In this document: one piece after another, positions 43,201 to 52,762 of the stretch
Numbering within the stretch: the first letter of the stretch is position 1
Layout: each line of letters opens with the position of its first letter
Origin: Nocardia brasiliensis NBRC 14402
GTDB lineage: Bacteria; Actinomycetota; Actinomycetes; Mycobacteriales; Mycobacteriaceae
Length of the DNA: 64,000 nt
NCBI RefSeq assembly: GCF_000308475.2
Contig: NZ_BAFT02000065.1
Coordinates: 62,001 to 126,000 of the forward strand
Reading direction: 5' to 3'
The notes under the pieces: model-generated
The model's database searches: none
Told to the model about the DNA's origin: nothing
The model's input: only the letters and a program-made list of their open reading frames with translations
Translations under genes and position numbers: made by a program

Positions 43201-43538
43201 TGCGCTCTCCTCTGCTCGCGCGGGCGGTCCGGTTCGCCCGTACGCGACGATCGTGACACGAGAATCCACTCGTATTCAACTCCTAAGTGAGCCGTCATTC
43301 GCATTGCTCACCATCTCCGGCAACCCTCGTGCGCGGCGCGTAGCAAGCCGCTAAGCAGGAAATATCCAGCTCAGTTGCACTTTCTGCGATACGGCACCAC
43401 TTTTGCCGGATTAACGGCGGTTCCGCTCCGCAAGCCTTGTCTGTGCGATAAGTTACTTGCTATTCTGCGGTCGTTCAGCCGTCGGCGCGGTCGGCCATCG
43501 TGGCGGACGCGGCCGGCGGTCCGAGAGGAGTTCGTGGC
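43201..43538. other. Divergent promoter region, NMO and fadD5
   Basis: A 338-bp gap with no gene that I can support. It holds the promoter at 43437-43466 for fadD5. The NMO promoter was not identified. No KstR-like box was found. Confidence 0.5.
43437..43466 (+). promoter_or_regulatory. Sigma-70-type promoter for fadD5
   Basis: TTGTCT (43437-43442), 18 bp, TATTCT (43461-43466), about 73 bp before the ATG 43539. Both hexamers fit a primary sigma promoter. Confidence 0.5.
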
Positions 43539-45140
43539 ATGACCATCGGTGCGCAGGGTGGATCGCAGTCGGGGCGGGTGAGCACCGCGCTCGACGAGCC
43601 CCTCCGGTCGCGGCGCAATCACTGGAACAACCAGATCGCCGGGCACGCGCAGATGCGGCCCGACGCGGTCGCGCTGCGATTCCGCGGCGCCGACACCACC
43701 TGGCGGCAGCTGCACGAACGCTCGTCGAAATTCGCCGACGCGCTGGCCCGCCGCGGCATCGGCTTCGGCGACCGGGTGCTGATCCTCGCGTTGAACTACC
43801 CCGAGTACATCGAGACCGTGTTCGGCATCAACGCGCTCGGCGCGATCGCCGTCCCGGTCAATTTCCGGCTCACCCCGCCCGAGGTCGCCTACATCGTGAG
43901 CGACAGCGGCGCGAAGGCGATCGTCACCGATACCCTGCTGCAACCGCTCGCCAGCGCGGTGCTCGCCCAATCGGACACGCTGGAAACATGTTTCGTGATC
44001 GGCGGCGCCAGCGCGGACGGCGTCCTGGGCTTCGAGGACGTGCTCGCCGAGGACGGCGCGCCGCACCAGCCGCTCGACATCCCGGAGGACACTCCGGCGC
44101 TGATCATGTACACCTCGGGCACCACCGGCAGCCCGAAGGGCGCGATCCTGTCCTACGCGAACATGAACGCGCAGGCGTTCACCGTGATCCGGGCGCTGGC
44201 GGCCACCTCCGAGTCGATCGCCTTCTGCACCTCGCCGCTGTTCCACATCGCCGGACTCGGCAGTCTCGCGGCCAATTTCGTGCTCGGCGCGAAAACCGTG
44301 CTGCATCCGCTCGGCGCCTTCGACGCCACCGAATTCCTCGATGCCGTGGAACGCGAACAGGCCACCGGCGCGTTCTGCGTGCCCGCGCAGTGGCAGGCGA
44401 TCTGCGCCGAACCGACAGTGCGCGAACGAAAATTGGCGCTCGAATCGCTCAGCTGGGGCGCCGCTCCGGCCTCCGACTCGGTCCTGCGGGCGATGGCGGA
44501 CTGCTTTCCGAACGCGTTCAACGTCGCGGTGTTCGGGCAGACCGAGATGTCGCCGATCACCTGCGTGCTCGAGGGCAAGGACGCGCTGCGCAAACTCGGC
44601 TCGGTGGGCAAGCCGATCCCGACCATCCAGGCCCGCATCGTCGACGACGAGATGAACGACGTCGCCCCCGGCGAGATCGGCGAAATCGTCTATCGCGGAC
44701 CGACACTCATGCAGGGCTACTGGAACAAGCCCGAAGCCACGGCGGAGGCGTTCGCGGGCGGCTGGTTCCACTCCGGTGACCTGGTGCGCCAGGACGAGGA
44801 GGGCTTCATCTGGGTGGTCGACCGCAAGAAGGACATGATCATCTCCGGCGGCGAGAACATCTACTGCGCCGAGGTGGAGAACGTGCTCTTCGGCCACCCC
44901 AAGATTCGCGAGGCCGCGGTGATCGGCCGGACGCACGAGAAGTGGGGCGAGGTCCCGGTCGCGGTCGTCGCGCTGCACCGCCCCGACGACGAACTCACCC
45001 TCGACGAACTGACGAGCTTCCTCAACGAGAATCTCGCGCGGTACAAGCACCCCAAGGATCTGGTGGTCGTCCAGGAGCTGCCCCGCAACGCCAGCGGCAA
45101 GGTCGTGAAAGTACAACTGCGCAAGGATTATTCATCCTGA
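43539..45140 (+). CDS. fadD5: FadD5-type acyl-CoA synthetase
   Basis: A 533-residue AMP-forming ligase. The P-loop YTSGTTGSPKG is at residues 191-201, the A5 FGQTEMSP, A7/A8 GDLVRQDEEGF and DRKKDMIISGGENIY (428-442), and the A10 Lys in NASGKVVK. The whole chain follows mycobacterial FadD5 (Rv0166) closely, including the N-terminus NHWNNQIAGHAQMRPDA. FadD5 activates fatty or branched acids for mycolate recycling; here no mce genes lie next to it. ATG 43539 has GAGAGGAG at eight bases. The next gene is 29 bp away and is probably co-transcribed. Confidence 0.9.
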   Translation: MTIGAQGGSQSGRVSTALDEPLRSRRNHWNNQIAGHAQMRPDAVALRFRGADTTWRQLHERSSKFADALARRGIGFGDRVLILALNYPEYIETVFGINALGAIAVPVNFRLTPPEVAYIVSDSGAKAIVTDTLLQPLASAVLAQSDTLETCFVIGGASADGVLGFEDVLAEDGAPHQPLDIPEDTPALIMYTSGTTGSPKGAILSYANMNAQAFTVIRALAATSESIAFCTSPLFHIAGLGSLAANFVLGAKTVLHPLGAFDATEFLDAVEREQATGAFCVPAQWQAICAEPTVRERKLALESLSWGAAPASDSVLRAMADCFPNAFNVAVFGQTEMSPITCVLEGKDALRKLGSVGKPIPTIQARIVDDEMNDVAPGEIGEIVYRGPTLMQGYWNKPEATAEAFAGGWFHSGDLVRQDEEGFIWVVDRKKDMIISGGENIYCAEVENVLFGHPKIREAAVIGRTHEKWGEVPVAVVALHRPDDELTLDELTSFLNENLARYKHPKDLVVVQELPRNASGKVVKVQLRKDYSS

Positions 45141-45169
45141 CCACGCCGCGCTGAGGTACGGTCGGTCGG

Positions 45170-45775
45170 ATGGCGATTCCTCGTATCCGCGCGGCCGTCC
45201 TCGCGCTGCACTGGCAGGTGAACGTGATCAAGCCCGAAGGCTTCTTCGGGCCGATGCTCGCCGCGCCGGTGGCCGCCTCCGGCGTCCTCGATCGGGCGGT
45301 GCGCTTCCACGAAGCGGTTGCGGCCCAAGATGTTCCGGTGCTGTTCACCCGCTTCACCGTCCCGGTGGGCGAGGGTCAACTGGTGCGCAACACCGGTTTC
45401 ATGCGTTCGGTCGGTGCGGCGCAGACCGAATTCCGGCCGGATTCGCCTGGTAGCCAGATCATCCCGGAAATGGCCGGGCAGCCGTCCGCGGTGTTCGACA
45501 ATCAGAAGCTGTCCGGACTGGCCGGCAGCGAGCTGCCCGCCTGGTGCGCCGATCGCGGCATCGACACGTTGTTCCTCACCGGGGTCGCGACCAACCTGAC
45601 CGTGGAGCAAACCGCACGGCACGGCACCGATCTGGGCTTCACCGTGCATCCCGTGGTCGACTGTGTGGCCGCGGCCGACCCGGCGGCACACGAGTCGTCG
45701 CTGGCCGCCCTCGAACTCACCACGGCGGGCTCGCTCACCGCCGCGCGGGCGCTGGAGTTGCTCGCGCGCCGCTGA
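45170..45775 (+). CDS. Isochorismatase-fold protein lacking its catalytic Cys and Asp
   Basis: A 201-residue cysteine-hydrolase-fold protein. The usual first-strand Asp (VIDMQ) is His14 in ALHWQ; Lys113 is kept in NQKLSG; the nucleophile Cys in GVATNxC is replaced by Thr144 in GVATNLTVEQTAR. So two of the three catalytic positions have changed, while the fold and cis-peptide pattern remain. Non-Cys versions exist in actinobacteria and may be binding proteins or use another mechanism. It follows fadD5 by 29 bp. Confidence 0.82.
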   Translation: MAIPRIRAAVLALHWQVNVIKPEGFFGPMLAAPVAASGVLDRAVRFHEAVAAQDVPVLFTRFTVPVGEGQLVRNTGFMRSVGAAQTEFRPDSPGSQIIPEMAGQPSAVFDNQKLSGLAGSELPAWCADRGIDTLFLTGVATNLTVEQTARHGTDLGFTVHPVVDCVAAADPAAHESSLAALELTTAGSLTAARALELLARR

Positions 45776-45875
45776 GGCCTGTGCGGCTCCGCACCATCAG
45801 GTTTACCGTTGGCCCGGCTCGGCAACACCACGGCTACGGAACTCGGTAGTCGCCTCGAGATCAGGAGCCAGCACT

Positions 45876-46334
45876 GTGCAACTCACCCACCTCGCGGCCT
45901 GCGCCGCCACCGCGTTCGCGGTCGTCGGCGCGGCGACCGGCTGCGGTACGAACGACACCGACCACTCCGCCCATGCCACCACCTCCGCTGCCGCCGCGCC
46001 GGCTCGCACCGCCACCCACGCGACACCGGCGGCCACGACGAAGGATGCCGCCGATCCCAGTGTGACCCCGGACCCGGGCACCATCGTCGAGGACGTGAAC
46101 TGCGGCCCGGTCACCGACGCCGGCGGCGGCACCCGGACCGTCATCGCCCCGGGCACGCCGGCCGGCCGGGTCGGCTGCACCGAAGCCATCAATGTGGCAA
46201 CCGAATACGCGCAGACCGTCAGCAACACCGACGCGCAAACCGTCCAGGGTTGGCAGTGCCGCGCCCAACCCGACCCCCGCACGCCCTCGGCCTGCACCAA
46301 GGACGGCCTGCGGATCGAACTGCGCGCCGGCTGA
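45876..46334 (+). CDS. Secreted lipoprotein with four-Cys domain
   Basis: A 152-residue protein. The signal peptide ends at a lipobox-like AATGC (Cys23). A Ser/Thr/Ala linker is followed by a small domain with Cys in VNCGP, VGCTE, QCRA and SACTK, likely two disulfides. GTG 45876 has TCAGGAG at eight bases. It has no recognised family. It lies after the fadD5 pair and before the ACP-PKS operon, and its link to either is unclear. Confidence 0.72.
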   Translation: MQLTHLAACAATAFAVVGAATGCGTNDTDHSAHATTSAAAAPARTATHATPAATTKDAADPSVTPDPGTIVEDVNCGPVTDAGGGTRTVIAPGTPAGRVGCTEAINVATEYAQTVSNTDAQTVQGWQCRAQPDPRTPSACTKDGLRIELRAG

Positions 46335-46508
46335 GCACCGCACGCTCGGCCGGGGTCGTGCGGACGATGCGTGGGTCCGGAGCGAAGGTCGAGCAAAAGA
46401 CTCTTCTCCACCGTCCGATATCTCGGCATAATCGCTGGGGGTGCCCGGGCGACCGGCATGAAGTCGTCGTAACGGGGGGTCGAGCGTGTTGGGATGGATC
46501 GGAGCTCA

Positions 46509-46751
46509 ATGGTGCACAGTCGGCGTGTGACGCTCACCACCGCGGCGGTCACGGCGGTGGCCGAACTGCTCGGCGTGGACGCGACCACCGTCGCCACCGA
46601 CGCACCCTTCGCCGACCTCGGTCTGAACTCCACCCAGCTGGCCCGGCTCACGGCGCTATTAGAGGACGCCATGGGGGTCGAGGTCTCGCTCGCGACGATC
46701 TACGACCACCCCGATATCGATCGACTGGTCGAGTATCTCGCGATGCGATGA
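46509..46751 (+). CDS. Acyl carrier protein
   Basis: An 80-residue ACP whose carrier Ser lies in DLGLNSTQ (usual DLGxDSL type). ATG 46509 is chosen because GGAG precedes it by four bases; ATG 46494 is possible. It ends with ATGA, overlapping the PKS gene start by 4 bp, so the ACP is translated with the PKS. It would carry a chain loaded by the downstream FAAL. The PKS lacks an ACP of its own. Confidence 0.8.
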   Translation: MVHSRRVTLTTAAVTAVAELLGVDATTVATDAPFADLGLNSTQLARLTALLEDAMGVEVSLATIYDHPDIDRLVEYLAMR

Positions 46752-49700
46752 CGGCAGCGGGAGTATCGATCGTCGGCATCGGCTGCCGGATTTCCGGGGC
46801 CGCGAGCGCCGACGAATACTGGCGAATGCTGCACGCCCGGCCACCGGGCGCCGTCGCGGGCATCGAGCCGTTCGACCACGACTGGTTCGGCCTGTCCGCG
46901 CGCGAGCACGCGGCCATGGCCGCAGCGCAGCGGCTGGCCATGACGGTCGCGGTCGAGGCGCTCGATGATGCCGGAATCGGTTACCGGGCACCGGGTTCCA
47001 GCGCCGCCGTGCTCTTCGGAGCGGGCGCGGGCACGGCCGACCTGTTGTCCACGGCGCTGGATCTGCGCGGGCCGAGCCTCACGCTGGACAGCGCGCAGGC
47101 CTCGTTCCTGACCGCCCTCGGCATGGCGGTACGGCTGCTCGACGACGCGGCGGTACCGTTCGCCATCGTCGGCGATGTCATCGCGTCGCCGCCGAATCCC
47201 TTGTCGGCGACCGAGGTTCGAACCAGCGGCAGCGAGCCCGAGCACTGCGCGGTGGTGATCCTGCAACGCACCGCGGACGCGGCCCGGGACGGCAATCGGC
47301 AGTACGCGCAGATCACCGAGGTGGCCTTCGGTTCGAACGGCCGAGTCGGAGCCGCGCCGGAGCGAGCGAGCAGCGCGGCGGCAGCGACCGTCGGCGAGCT
47401 GGTCGAGGCCGCACTCCGGGTCTATCACGGCGATCGCCCGCTAGAGCCCGATGCGGCCGAAACACCCACGGCCGCCGCAGCACTCGTCCGGGTGCGCGTC
47501 CGCGCGGGCGGCAGCACCTACGCCGAGGTGGTGTTGCACCGCAGCCCGGCCACCGGTGCCGATCGCGGCTATGAGCCGCCGGTGCTGATCCCGGTGACCG
47601 GCCGGGACAACGCCGAGCTCCGCGCGCAGGCGCAGCGTTACGCGATGCGCCTCGAGCGCGCCGCCGGTGCCGTCGCGGCCGCTACGGTGCGCGAGTTCGC
47701 CGCGGCCACAGCACGATTGATACCGGAGCGCACGCGTGCGGTAGTCCTGGCCCAGGACCGGGACGACGCGATGACGCAGTTGCACGCGCTGGCGCACGGC
47801 GAGGCGAGCACCGCGGTACTCGGTCCCTCCTCGGCACGACGGCCGGGGCGTCTGCTGTTCTTGTTCTCCGGGCAGAGCGCACTCCACGTCGCGATGGGCC
47901 GCGCGCTCGCCGCCCGGCACCGTGTCTTCGCCGCCGCGCTGGCCGAGACCGCCGAGACGATCGTCGCGGCGGGTGGCCCCCGCAGCTGGACACCGAAGCA
48001 CGGCTTCGCGCTCGCCGCGCCGGGCGGCAGTGCCGCGAGCGGCGCGCACCCGAGCGCGCTCGTCGTCCCCGCGCTGTTCACCTTCCAGGTGGCGGTGACG
48101 GAACTGCTGTCGGCGTGGGGGATTCGGCCCGATGCCGTGGCCGGGCACGGGCTCGGTGAGCTGGCCGCGGCCGCGGTCAGTGGTGCGCTGCCGCTCGCCG
48201 ACGCCGCGCGGGTCGTGGTGCAGCACAGCAGATTGCCCGCGCCGGGTAGTACCGCGGCGGCCCTGCTGACCGCCACCCCGGAAGATGCGGCCACGTTGAT
48301 CGAGCCGCTGCGTGGACAGGTCCACCTCGCGGCGGTGAACGGCCCGCGGGCGGTGCTTGTCACGGGCAGTGCCCGCTATATCGAGACCGTTATCCGACGA
48401 GCCAAGCGCCGCAACATGTTCGCCCGGCGCCTCACCGACGACGCCGACCCGCACGGCCGGACCGGTGCGGTGCCCTCGGGTTTTCTCGACGCGCTCGCGG
48501 ATCTGCGTCCGGCCGCACCGCATACACCCATGTATTCGACGGTCCGGCACGGCGCGGCGCTCACCGGCCCGGCGGCGGACGGCCGGTATTGGGCCGAGAA
48601 CGCCTCGGGCACCGTACAACTCGCCGCCGCGCTGGCGCACGCCGCGGTGGACGGTGTGACCACGGTGGTGGAGATCGCGCCGCAGCCCGTGCTGAGCCCG
48701 GCGGTCCGGGCCTACCCCGATTTCCGCGACGCGGTGTACCCGGTGGCGACCCGCGCCGACGAGGCCGGTGATTTTCTCGCCTGTCTGGCGCGGCTGCACC
48801 TCGGCGGGCGGCCGATCGAGTGGTCCGCGCAGGGTCCGTTCGCCGCGGCGCCGCGCCGGATCTGGCGCAGGCCGCGCACGCTGCCGGACCCGCAGACGGC
48901 CGAACCGACCCTGCCCGCGGACGATCTCGTCGATCACCTGGTGTGCGGCACGCCCACCGTGCCCGCGTCCTTCTGGCTGCGGATCCTGCTCCGGCACGCG
49001 GGCGCCGAGGCGACCGTGCTGAGCGATTTCGTGGTGCACGAGCAGGCCGAGTTCGCGATGCTGGCCCGGGTCCGCTACCGCGTCCTCGACAGCGAGGGAA
49101 GTCTGCGGGCGGAGGTCACCGACGGCGGAGCGCTGGCTTCGGCCCGGCCGGGCGGCGACCCCACACCCGCGGATATCGTCGCATGGATGCGGGTGGTCGA
49201 TACCAACCGGGCCGGGCGGCACCGGATGCGAGTCGTCGCGCCCGCGGCGTTCTACGACGAGTTGCAGTGCCGGCGTTTGGCTTACGGTCCGCGCCTGCGC
49301 GTACTGCGCGGCATCGCGCTCGGCTCGGAGCAGGCCGTGGGCCTGTTCGACGCCGCCGAATTGCACAGCACCGCAACGGTCGAGGGCTGTCTGCAACTGC
49401 TCGCGGCGACCGGGTACGAGGACGCACCGGCCGACGCGATCCCGCTGCCGGTCGGCATCGAATCGGCCTGGCTGTCCGCCGAACCCCGCCGGACCGTGCT
49501 GGAGGCGCACGCGTTCCTGCGCACGCGGAGCACGACCGGCCTGCTCGGCGACGTGATCGGCACCGACCAGCACGGTGTTCCGTGTCTGGTCCTCTCCGGC
49601 GTACGGATCCGGTTCGCGGCGCCGGACACCCCGGCCGTCGACGCACCACGGCCCGTCGAGCGCCCGTTCTCGTTCCGGCAGGAGACGTGGCAGCCGGGGG

Positions 49701-50968
49701 AGCTCCCGGACCTGGACCAGGACCCACTCGTCGAACGCGCCTTGATCATCGGCGACTCGGCTCTGGCCGACCGGCTGAGCACCGCACTCGCCGCGGTGGT
49801 GCCCACCGATCGAGTGCCGCACGGACCCGAGGCGGCGCGGCCGCCGGTCGCGGCGGCGCTCGCGCACGGACCGGCCGCACTGGTCCTGGTCTGGCCCGAA
49901 ACCGATTCGGCCGCTGCGGAATTCGACGACACCGGCGCGGCGGACAGCGCAGCGTCCGTCGGCCACGTACTGGTGCTGCTCCAGCAGGTACTCGCGGCGC
50001 CGCAGCCGCGCATCGTGACGATCGTGCTACCGGCACCGCGGGACCCGGCCGCGGGAAGGCCGCGTTTCGGCGAACTCGCGACCTCGTTCGGGATCGCCGG
50101 GCTGGTGCGGTCGCTGCAACGGGAGTCCGACCGGACGGTGCGGCTGGTATGGGCCGACACCGACACCGCGGACGTGCCGGCGCTGTGCCGTCTGCTCGTC
50201 ACCGATGCCCCGGGCGTACCGGTCGAATTGCGGTTGTCCACGGATACTTTCGCCGTGCGCCGGTTCGCGCACGCGCGCCGCCGCGCACTGCCCGCCACCG
50301 TGGATATCGGCGGAACCTACGTGGTCACCGGCGGTTTGGGCACACTCGGTTCGATCGCGGTGCGCTGGCTGCTCGATTCCGGTGCTCGCGATGTCGTGGT
50401 GCTCACCCGGGCGCCACGCCCGATTCCCGCACTGCTCGACGGATGGGAGGACCGGATCGTGGTCGTGCGCTGCGACGCCGCCGACCGTGCGGATCTCGCC
50501 AACGCGCTCAACGACATCCGGGAGTGCGGTTCCACCATCCGCGGCGTCGTGCACGCGGCCGCCGACGGTACCGACGCGGCGTTCGAGGCCGTCACCCCCG
50601 CCCAGCTGACCACGATGTTCGCGCCCAAACTGCACGCGGCCCGCAACCTGATCGAGCTGACCGCCGCCGACCCGACCGACTTCGTCCTGCTGTGCTCGAC
50701 CACCACCGGTGCGCTCGGCGCGCCGGGCAGAGCGGCGGACGCCGCGGCCAACGCCGCGATGGACGCGCTGGCCTCGGTGCACGTCGGCCGCCGGGTGCTC
50801 AGCATCGGCTGGGACCGGTCGATCGCGGACCCGGGCGGCACCGCGCTGCCCCGCACCGGTGCCGCCCGGCGCGGCGCGGGGCTGCTCACCCAGGTGCTGC
50901 GCTACAGCGACACCTATCTTTTGACGACCGACGAGGTCGCTCCCGTACCGGCGTGCGAGGTCCCGTGA
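46748..50968 (+). CDS. Type I PKS-like protein with degenerate KS, AT, DH and KR
   Basis: A 1406-residue PKS-like protein. The KS (1-265) has Gln117 in LDSAQAS where the Cys should be, and about 130 residues with both catalytic His motifs (HGTGT, GH) are missing. The AT (365-660) keeps FLFSGQS but has GHGLGE with Gly468 instead of Ser. The DH has the His730 motif HLVCGTPTVP but Glu879 where Asp would be. The KR (1185-1400) keeps the nucleotide loop TGGLGTLG (1194-1201), Lys1294 and Ser1317, but Asp1331 replaces the Tyr. No frameshift or stop occurs. The frame overlaps by 4 bp with the ACP gene before and the FAAL gene after. The domain scaffold seems kept while its chemistry is lost. Confidence 0.8.
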   Translation: MTAAGVSIVGIGCRISGAASADEYWRMLHARPPGAVAGIEPFDHDWFGLSAREHAAMAAAQRLAMTVAVEALDDAGIGYRAPGSSAAVLFGAGAGTADLLSTALDLRGPSLTLDSAQASFLTALGMAVRLLDDAAVPFAIVGDVIASPPNPLSATEVRTSGSEPEHCAVVILQRTADAARDGNRQYAQITEVAFGSNGRVGAAPERASSAAAATVGELVEAALRVYHGDRPLEPDAAETPTAAAALVRVRVRAGGSTYAEVVLHRSPATGADRGYEPPVLIPVTGRDNAELRAQAQRYAMRLERAAGAVAAATVREFAAATARLIPERTRAVVLAQDRDDAMTQLHALAHGEASTAVLGPSSARRPGRLLFLFSGQSALHVAMGRALAARHRVFAAALAETAETIVAAGGPRSWTPKHGFALAAPGGSAASGAHPSALVVPALFTFQVAVTELLSAWGIRPDAVAGHGLGELAAAAVSGALPLADAARVVVQHSRLPAPGSTAAALLTATPEDAATLIEPLRGQVHLAAVNGPRAVLVTGSARYIETVIRRAKRRNMFARRLTDDADPHGRTGAVPSGFLDALADLRPAAPHTPMYSTVRHGAALTGPAADGRYWAENASGTVQLAAALAHAAVDGVTTVVEIAPQPVLSPAVRAYPDFRDAVYPVATRADEAGDFLACLARLHLGGRPIEWSAQGPFAAAPRRIWRRPRTLPDPQTAEPTLPADDLVDHLVCGTPTVPASFWLRILLRHAGAEATVLSDFVVHEQAEFAMLARVRYRVLDSEGSLRAEVTDGGALASARPGGDPTPADIVAWMRVVDTNRAGRHRMRVVAPAAFYDELQCRRLAYGPRLRVLRGIALGSEQAVGLFDAAELHSTATVEGCLQLLAATGYEDAPADAIPLPVGIESAWLSAEPRRTVLEAHAFLRTRSTTGLLGDVIGTDQHGVPCLVLSGVRIRFAAPDTPAVDAPRPVERPFSFRQETWQPGELPDLDQDPLVERALIIGDSALADRLSTALAAVVPTDRVPHGPEAARPPVAAALAHGPAALVLVWPETDSAAAEFDDTGAADSAASVGHVLVLLQQVLAAPQPRIVTIVLPAPRDPAAGRPRFGELATSFGIAGLVRSLQRESDRTVRLVWADTDTADVPALCRLLVTDAPGVPVELRLSTDTFAVRRFAHARRRALPATVDIGGTYVVTGGLGTLGSIAVRWLLDSGARDVVVLTRAPRPIPALLDGWEDRIVVVRCDAADRADLANALNDIRECGSTIRGVVHAAADGTDAAFEAVTPAQLTTMFAPKLHAARNLIELTAADPTDFVLLCSTTTGALGAPGRAADAAANAAMDALASVHVGRRVLSIGWDRSIADPGGTALPRTGAARRGAGLLTQVLRYSDTYLLTTDEVAPVPACEVP

Positions 50969-52701
50969 CGACCGACCCGATGCGCAACAGTCTCGCCGTG
51001 CGAGTCGCCGAACAGGCCGCGTCGCACCCGGACGTCATCGCGTACACCGAACTGCGGTACCGGATGCACGAGCGCCTGCCGCACTCGATCACCTACGCCC
51101 GTTTGCACACCGCGGCAGGCGAACTCGCCGCACGACTACGCGGCGCGAGCGCGCCGGGGGATCGGGTTGCCATCCTCTGTGCGCACGGACTCGACTACGC
51201 CGTCGCGTTTCTCGCCTGCCTGTACAGCAATCGCATTGCGGTACCGCTGTTTCCGGCCGCGGGCACGCGGAACCGGGAACGATTGCACGCCGTCCTCGCC
51301 GACGCACGGCCCACCGCCGCCCTGCTCTCGCACAGCGACGTGACCAGTCCGGCGGTGCTCGGACCCGGGCTCGGCCAGGTGGTGCGGCTGCCACCCGACG
51401 TGTCCGTGCCACCCGCCGGGCCGCCGGGCAATTCGGCGGAGCCGGTGATCGACCCGGTCCGCGGCACGCTGGCCTATCTGCAGTACACCTCCGGATCGAC
51501 GCAGGCGCCGACCGGCGTCCAGGTCACCCATGCCAACATGGCCACGGCCCTGGAGCAGCTGTGCCACGCGCTGGCTCCCACACCGGACAAGCCCATCCTG
51601 ACCTGGTTGCCGTTCTTCCACGACATGGGTCTGATCCTCGGGCTGTCGCTACCGCTCTACTGCGGGGTGCCCGGCTATACGATGGCGCCCGCCGAATTCG
51701 TGAAGCGCCCGATCCGTTGGCTACGCGCCGTCAGCGATTATCGGGTCGGCATCACCGGCGGGCCGAACTTCGGCCTTTCCCTGACGGTTTCGGCGACGAC
51801 ACCGCAGGAGCGGGCGGGCTTGGACCTGTCCGGGCTCGATCTGCTGCTGAACGGCTCCGAGCCGGTGCGCGCCGAGGCGCTCGACGAATTCAGTACGGCC
51901 TTCCTCGATTACGGCTTTCGGCAGCAAGCGCACACGCCAGGCTTCGGGCTGGCCGAAGCCACATTGACGGTCACCGTCTGCGCCCGGGACGAAGAGCCGG
52001 TGGCGCAGCGCTTCGACCGTGCCGCGCTGGCCGAGGGCCGGGTGGTCGCGCTGGTGCCCGGGGACGAACCGTTCGGCGGCGCGGCGCTGGTCGGCTGCGG
52101 TGTGCCCGCAGGACAGGACGTGCGGATCGTGCACCCGCTCACCCAGGTCGAGCTGCCGACCGGCCGGGTCGGGGAGATCTGGGTGGCGGGCGCCAACGTC
52201 TGCGACGGCTACTTCGGCAGGCCCGACGCCACCGCCGAGACCTTCCACGCCGCCCTGGCCGGCAGCGACGTGCACTGGTTGCGCACCGGCGACCTGGGTT
52301 TCTGGTTCGACGACCAGCTCTATATCGCGGGTCGCCGCAAGGACGTCGTGGTGGTCGACGGCCGCAATCACTATCCGCCCGATATCGAGGCGACGGTGGA
52401 GGCGTGCGCGCCGGAGGTCAGGCCGGGACACGTCACGGTGTTCGGGCACGACGACGGACGCCGGGAGGACCTCGTGGTGGTCGCGGAGCTGAGCACCGTC
52501 GAAGCCGTCGAACCCACCGAGTTCTCGGTGCTCGCCCGCCGGATCCGCGCGGCGGTCGCGGCCGCGCACGAGGTGCTGCCGGGCGCGGTGCTGCTGGTCG
52601 AACCGGGCCGCATACCGAAGACCACCAGCGGCAAGCTGCGGCGCGGCGAGTGCCGGGCGCGCTACCTCGCCGGGCGTCTCGACCCCGTCGCGATGATCTG
52701 A
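50965..52701 (+). CDS. Fatty-acyl-AMP ligase (FAAL)
   Basis: A 578-residue FAAL. The P-loop YTSGSTQAPTGV is at 174-185, FFHDMGL at 217-223, FGLAEATL and the RTGDLG block follow, and the C-terminal Lys lies in TTSGKLRR. FAALs form acyl-AMP and pass it to an ACP, as FadD32 does. Residues for AMP formation look intact, in contrast to the PKS. GTG 50965 overlaps the PKS stop (GTGA). So the trio is ACP, PKS, FAAL, all coupled. Confidence 0.88.
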   Translation: MTTDPMRNSLAVRVAEQAASHPDVIAYTELRYRMHERLPHSITYARLHTAAGELAARLRGASAPGDRVAILCAHGLDYAVAFLACLYSNRIAVPLFPAAGTRNRERLHAVLADARPTAALLSHSDVTSPAVLGPGLGQVVRLPPDVSVPPAGPPGNSAEPVIDPVRGTLAYLQYTSGSTQAPTGVQVTHANMATALEQLCHALAPTPDKPILTWLPFFHDMGLILGLSLPLYCGVPGYTMAPAEFVKRPIRWLRAVSDYRVGITGGPNFGLSLTVSATTPQERAGLDLSGLDLLLNGSEPVRAEALDEFSTAFLDYGFRQQAHTPGFGLAEATLTVTVCARDEEPVAQRFDRAALAEGRVVALVPGDEPFGGAALVGCGVPAGQDVRIVHPLTQVELPTGRVGEIWVAGANVCDGYFGRPDATAETFHAALAGSDVHWLRTGDLGFWFDDQLYIAGRRKDVVVVDGRNHYPPDIEATVEACAPEVRPGHVTVFGHDDGRREDLVVVAELSTVEAVEPTEFSVLARRIRAAVAAAHEVLPGAVLLVEPGRIPKTTSGKLRRGECRARYLAGRLDPVAMI

Positions 52702-52762
52702 CCTGCGCCGAAACACCGCCGAGGTCCCGCTGATCAGGGGCGCCGGCCGCCAAGATGAGGGC

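Noticed and set aside
43371..45116. 581-codon minus-strand frame
   Set aside because: Antisense to fadD5; shadow.
46748..47550. KSQ loading-module KS
   Set aside because: The Gln fits, but the His residues needed for decarboxylation are missing, so I call it degenerate.
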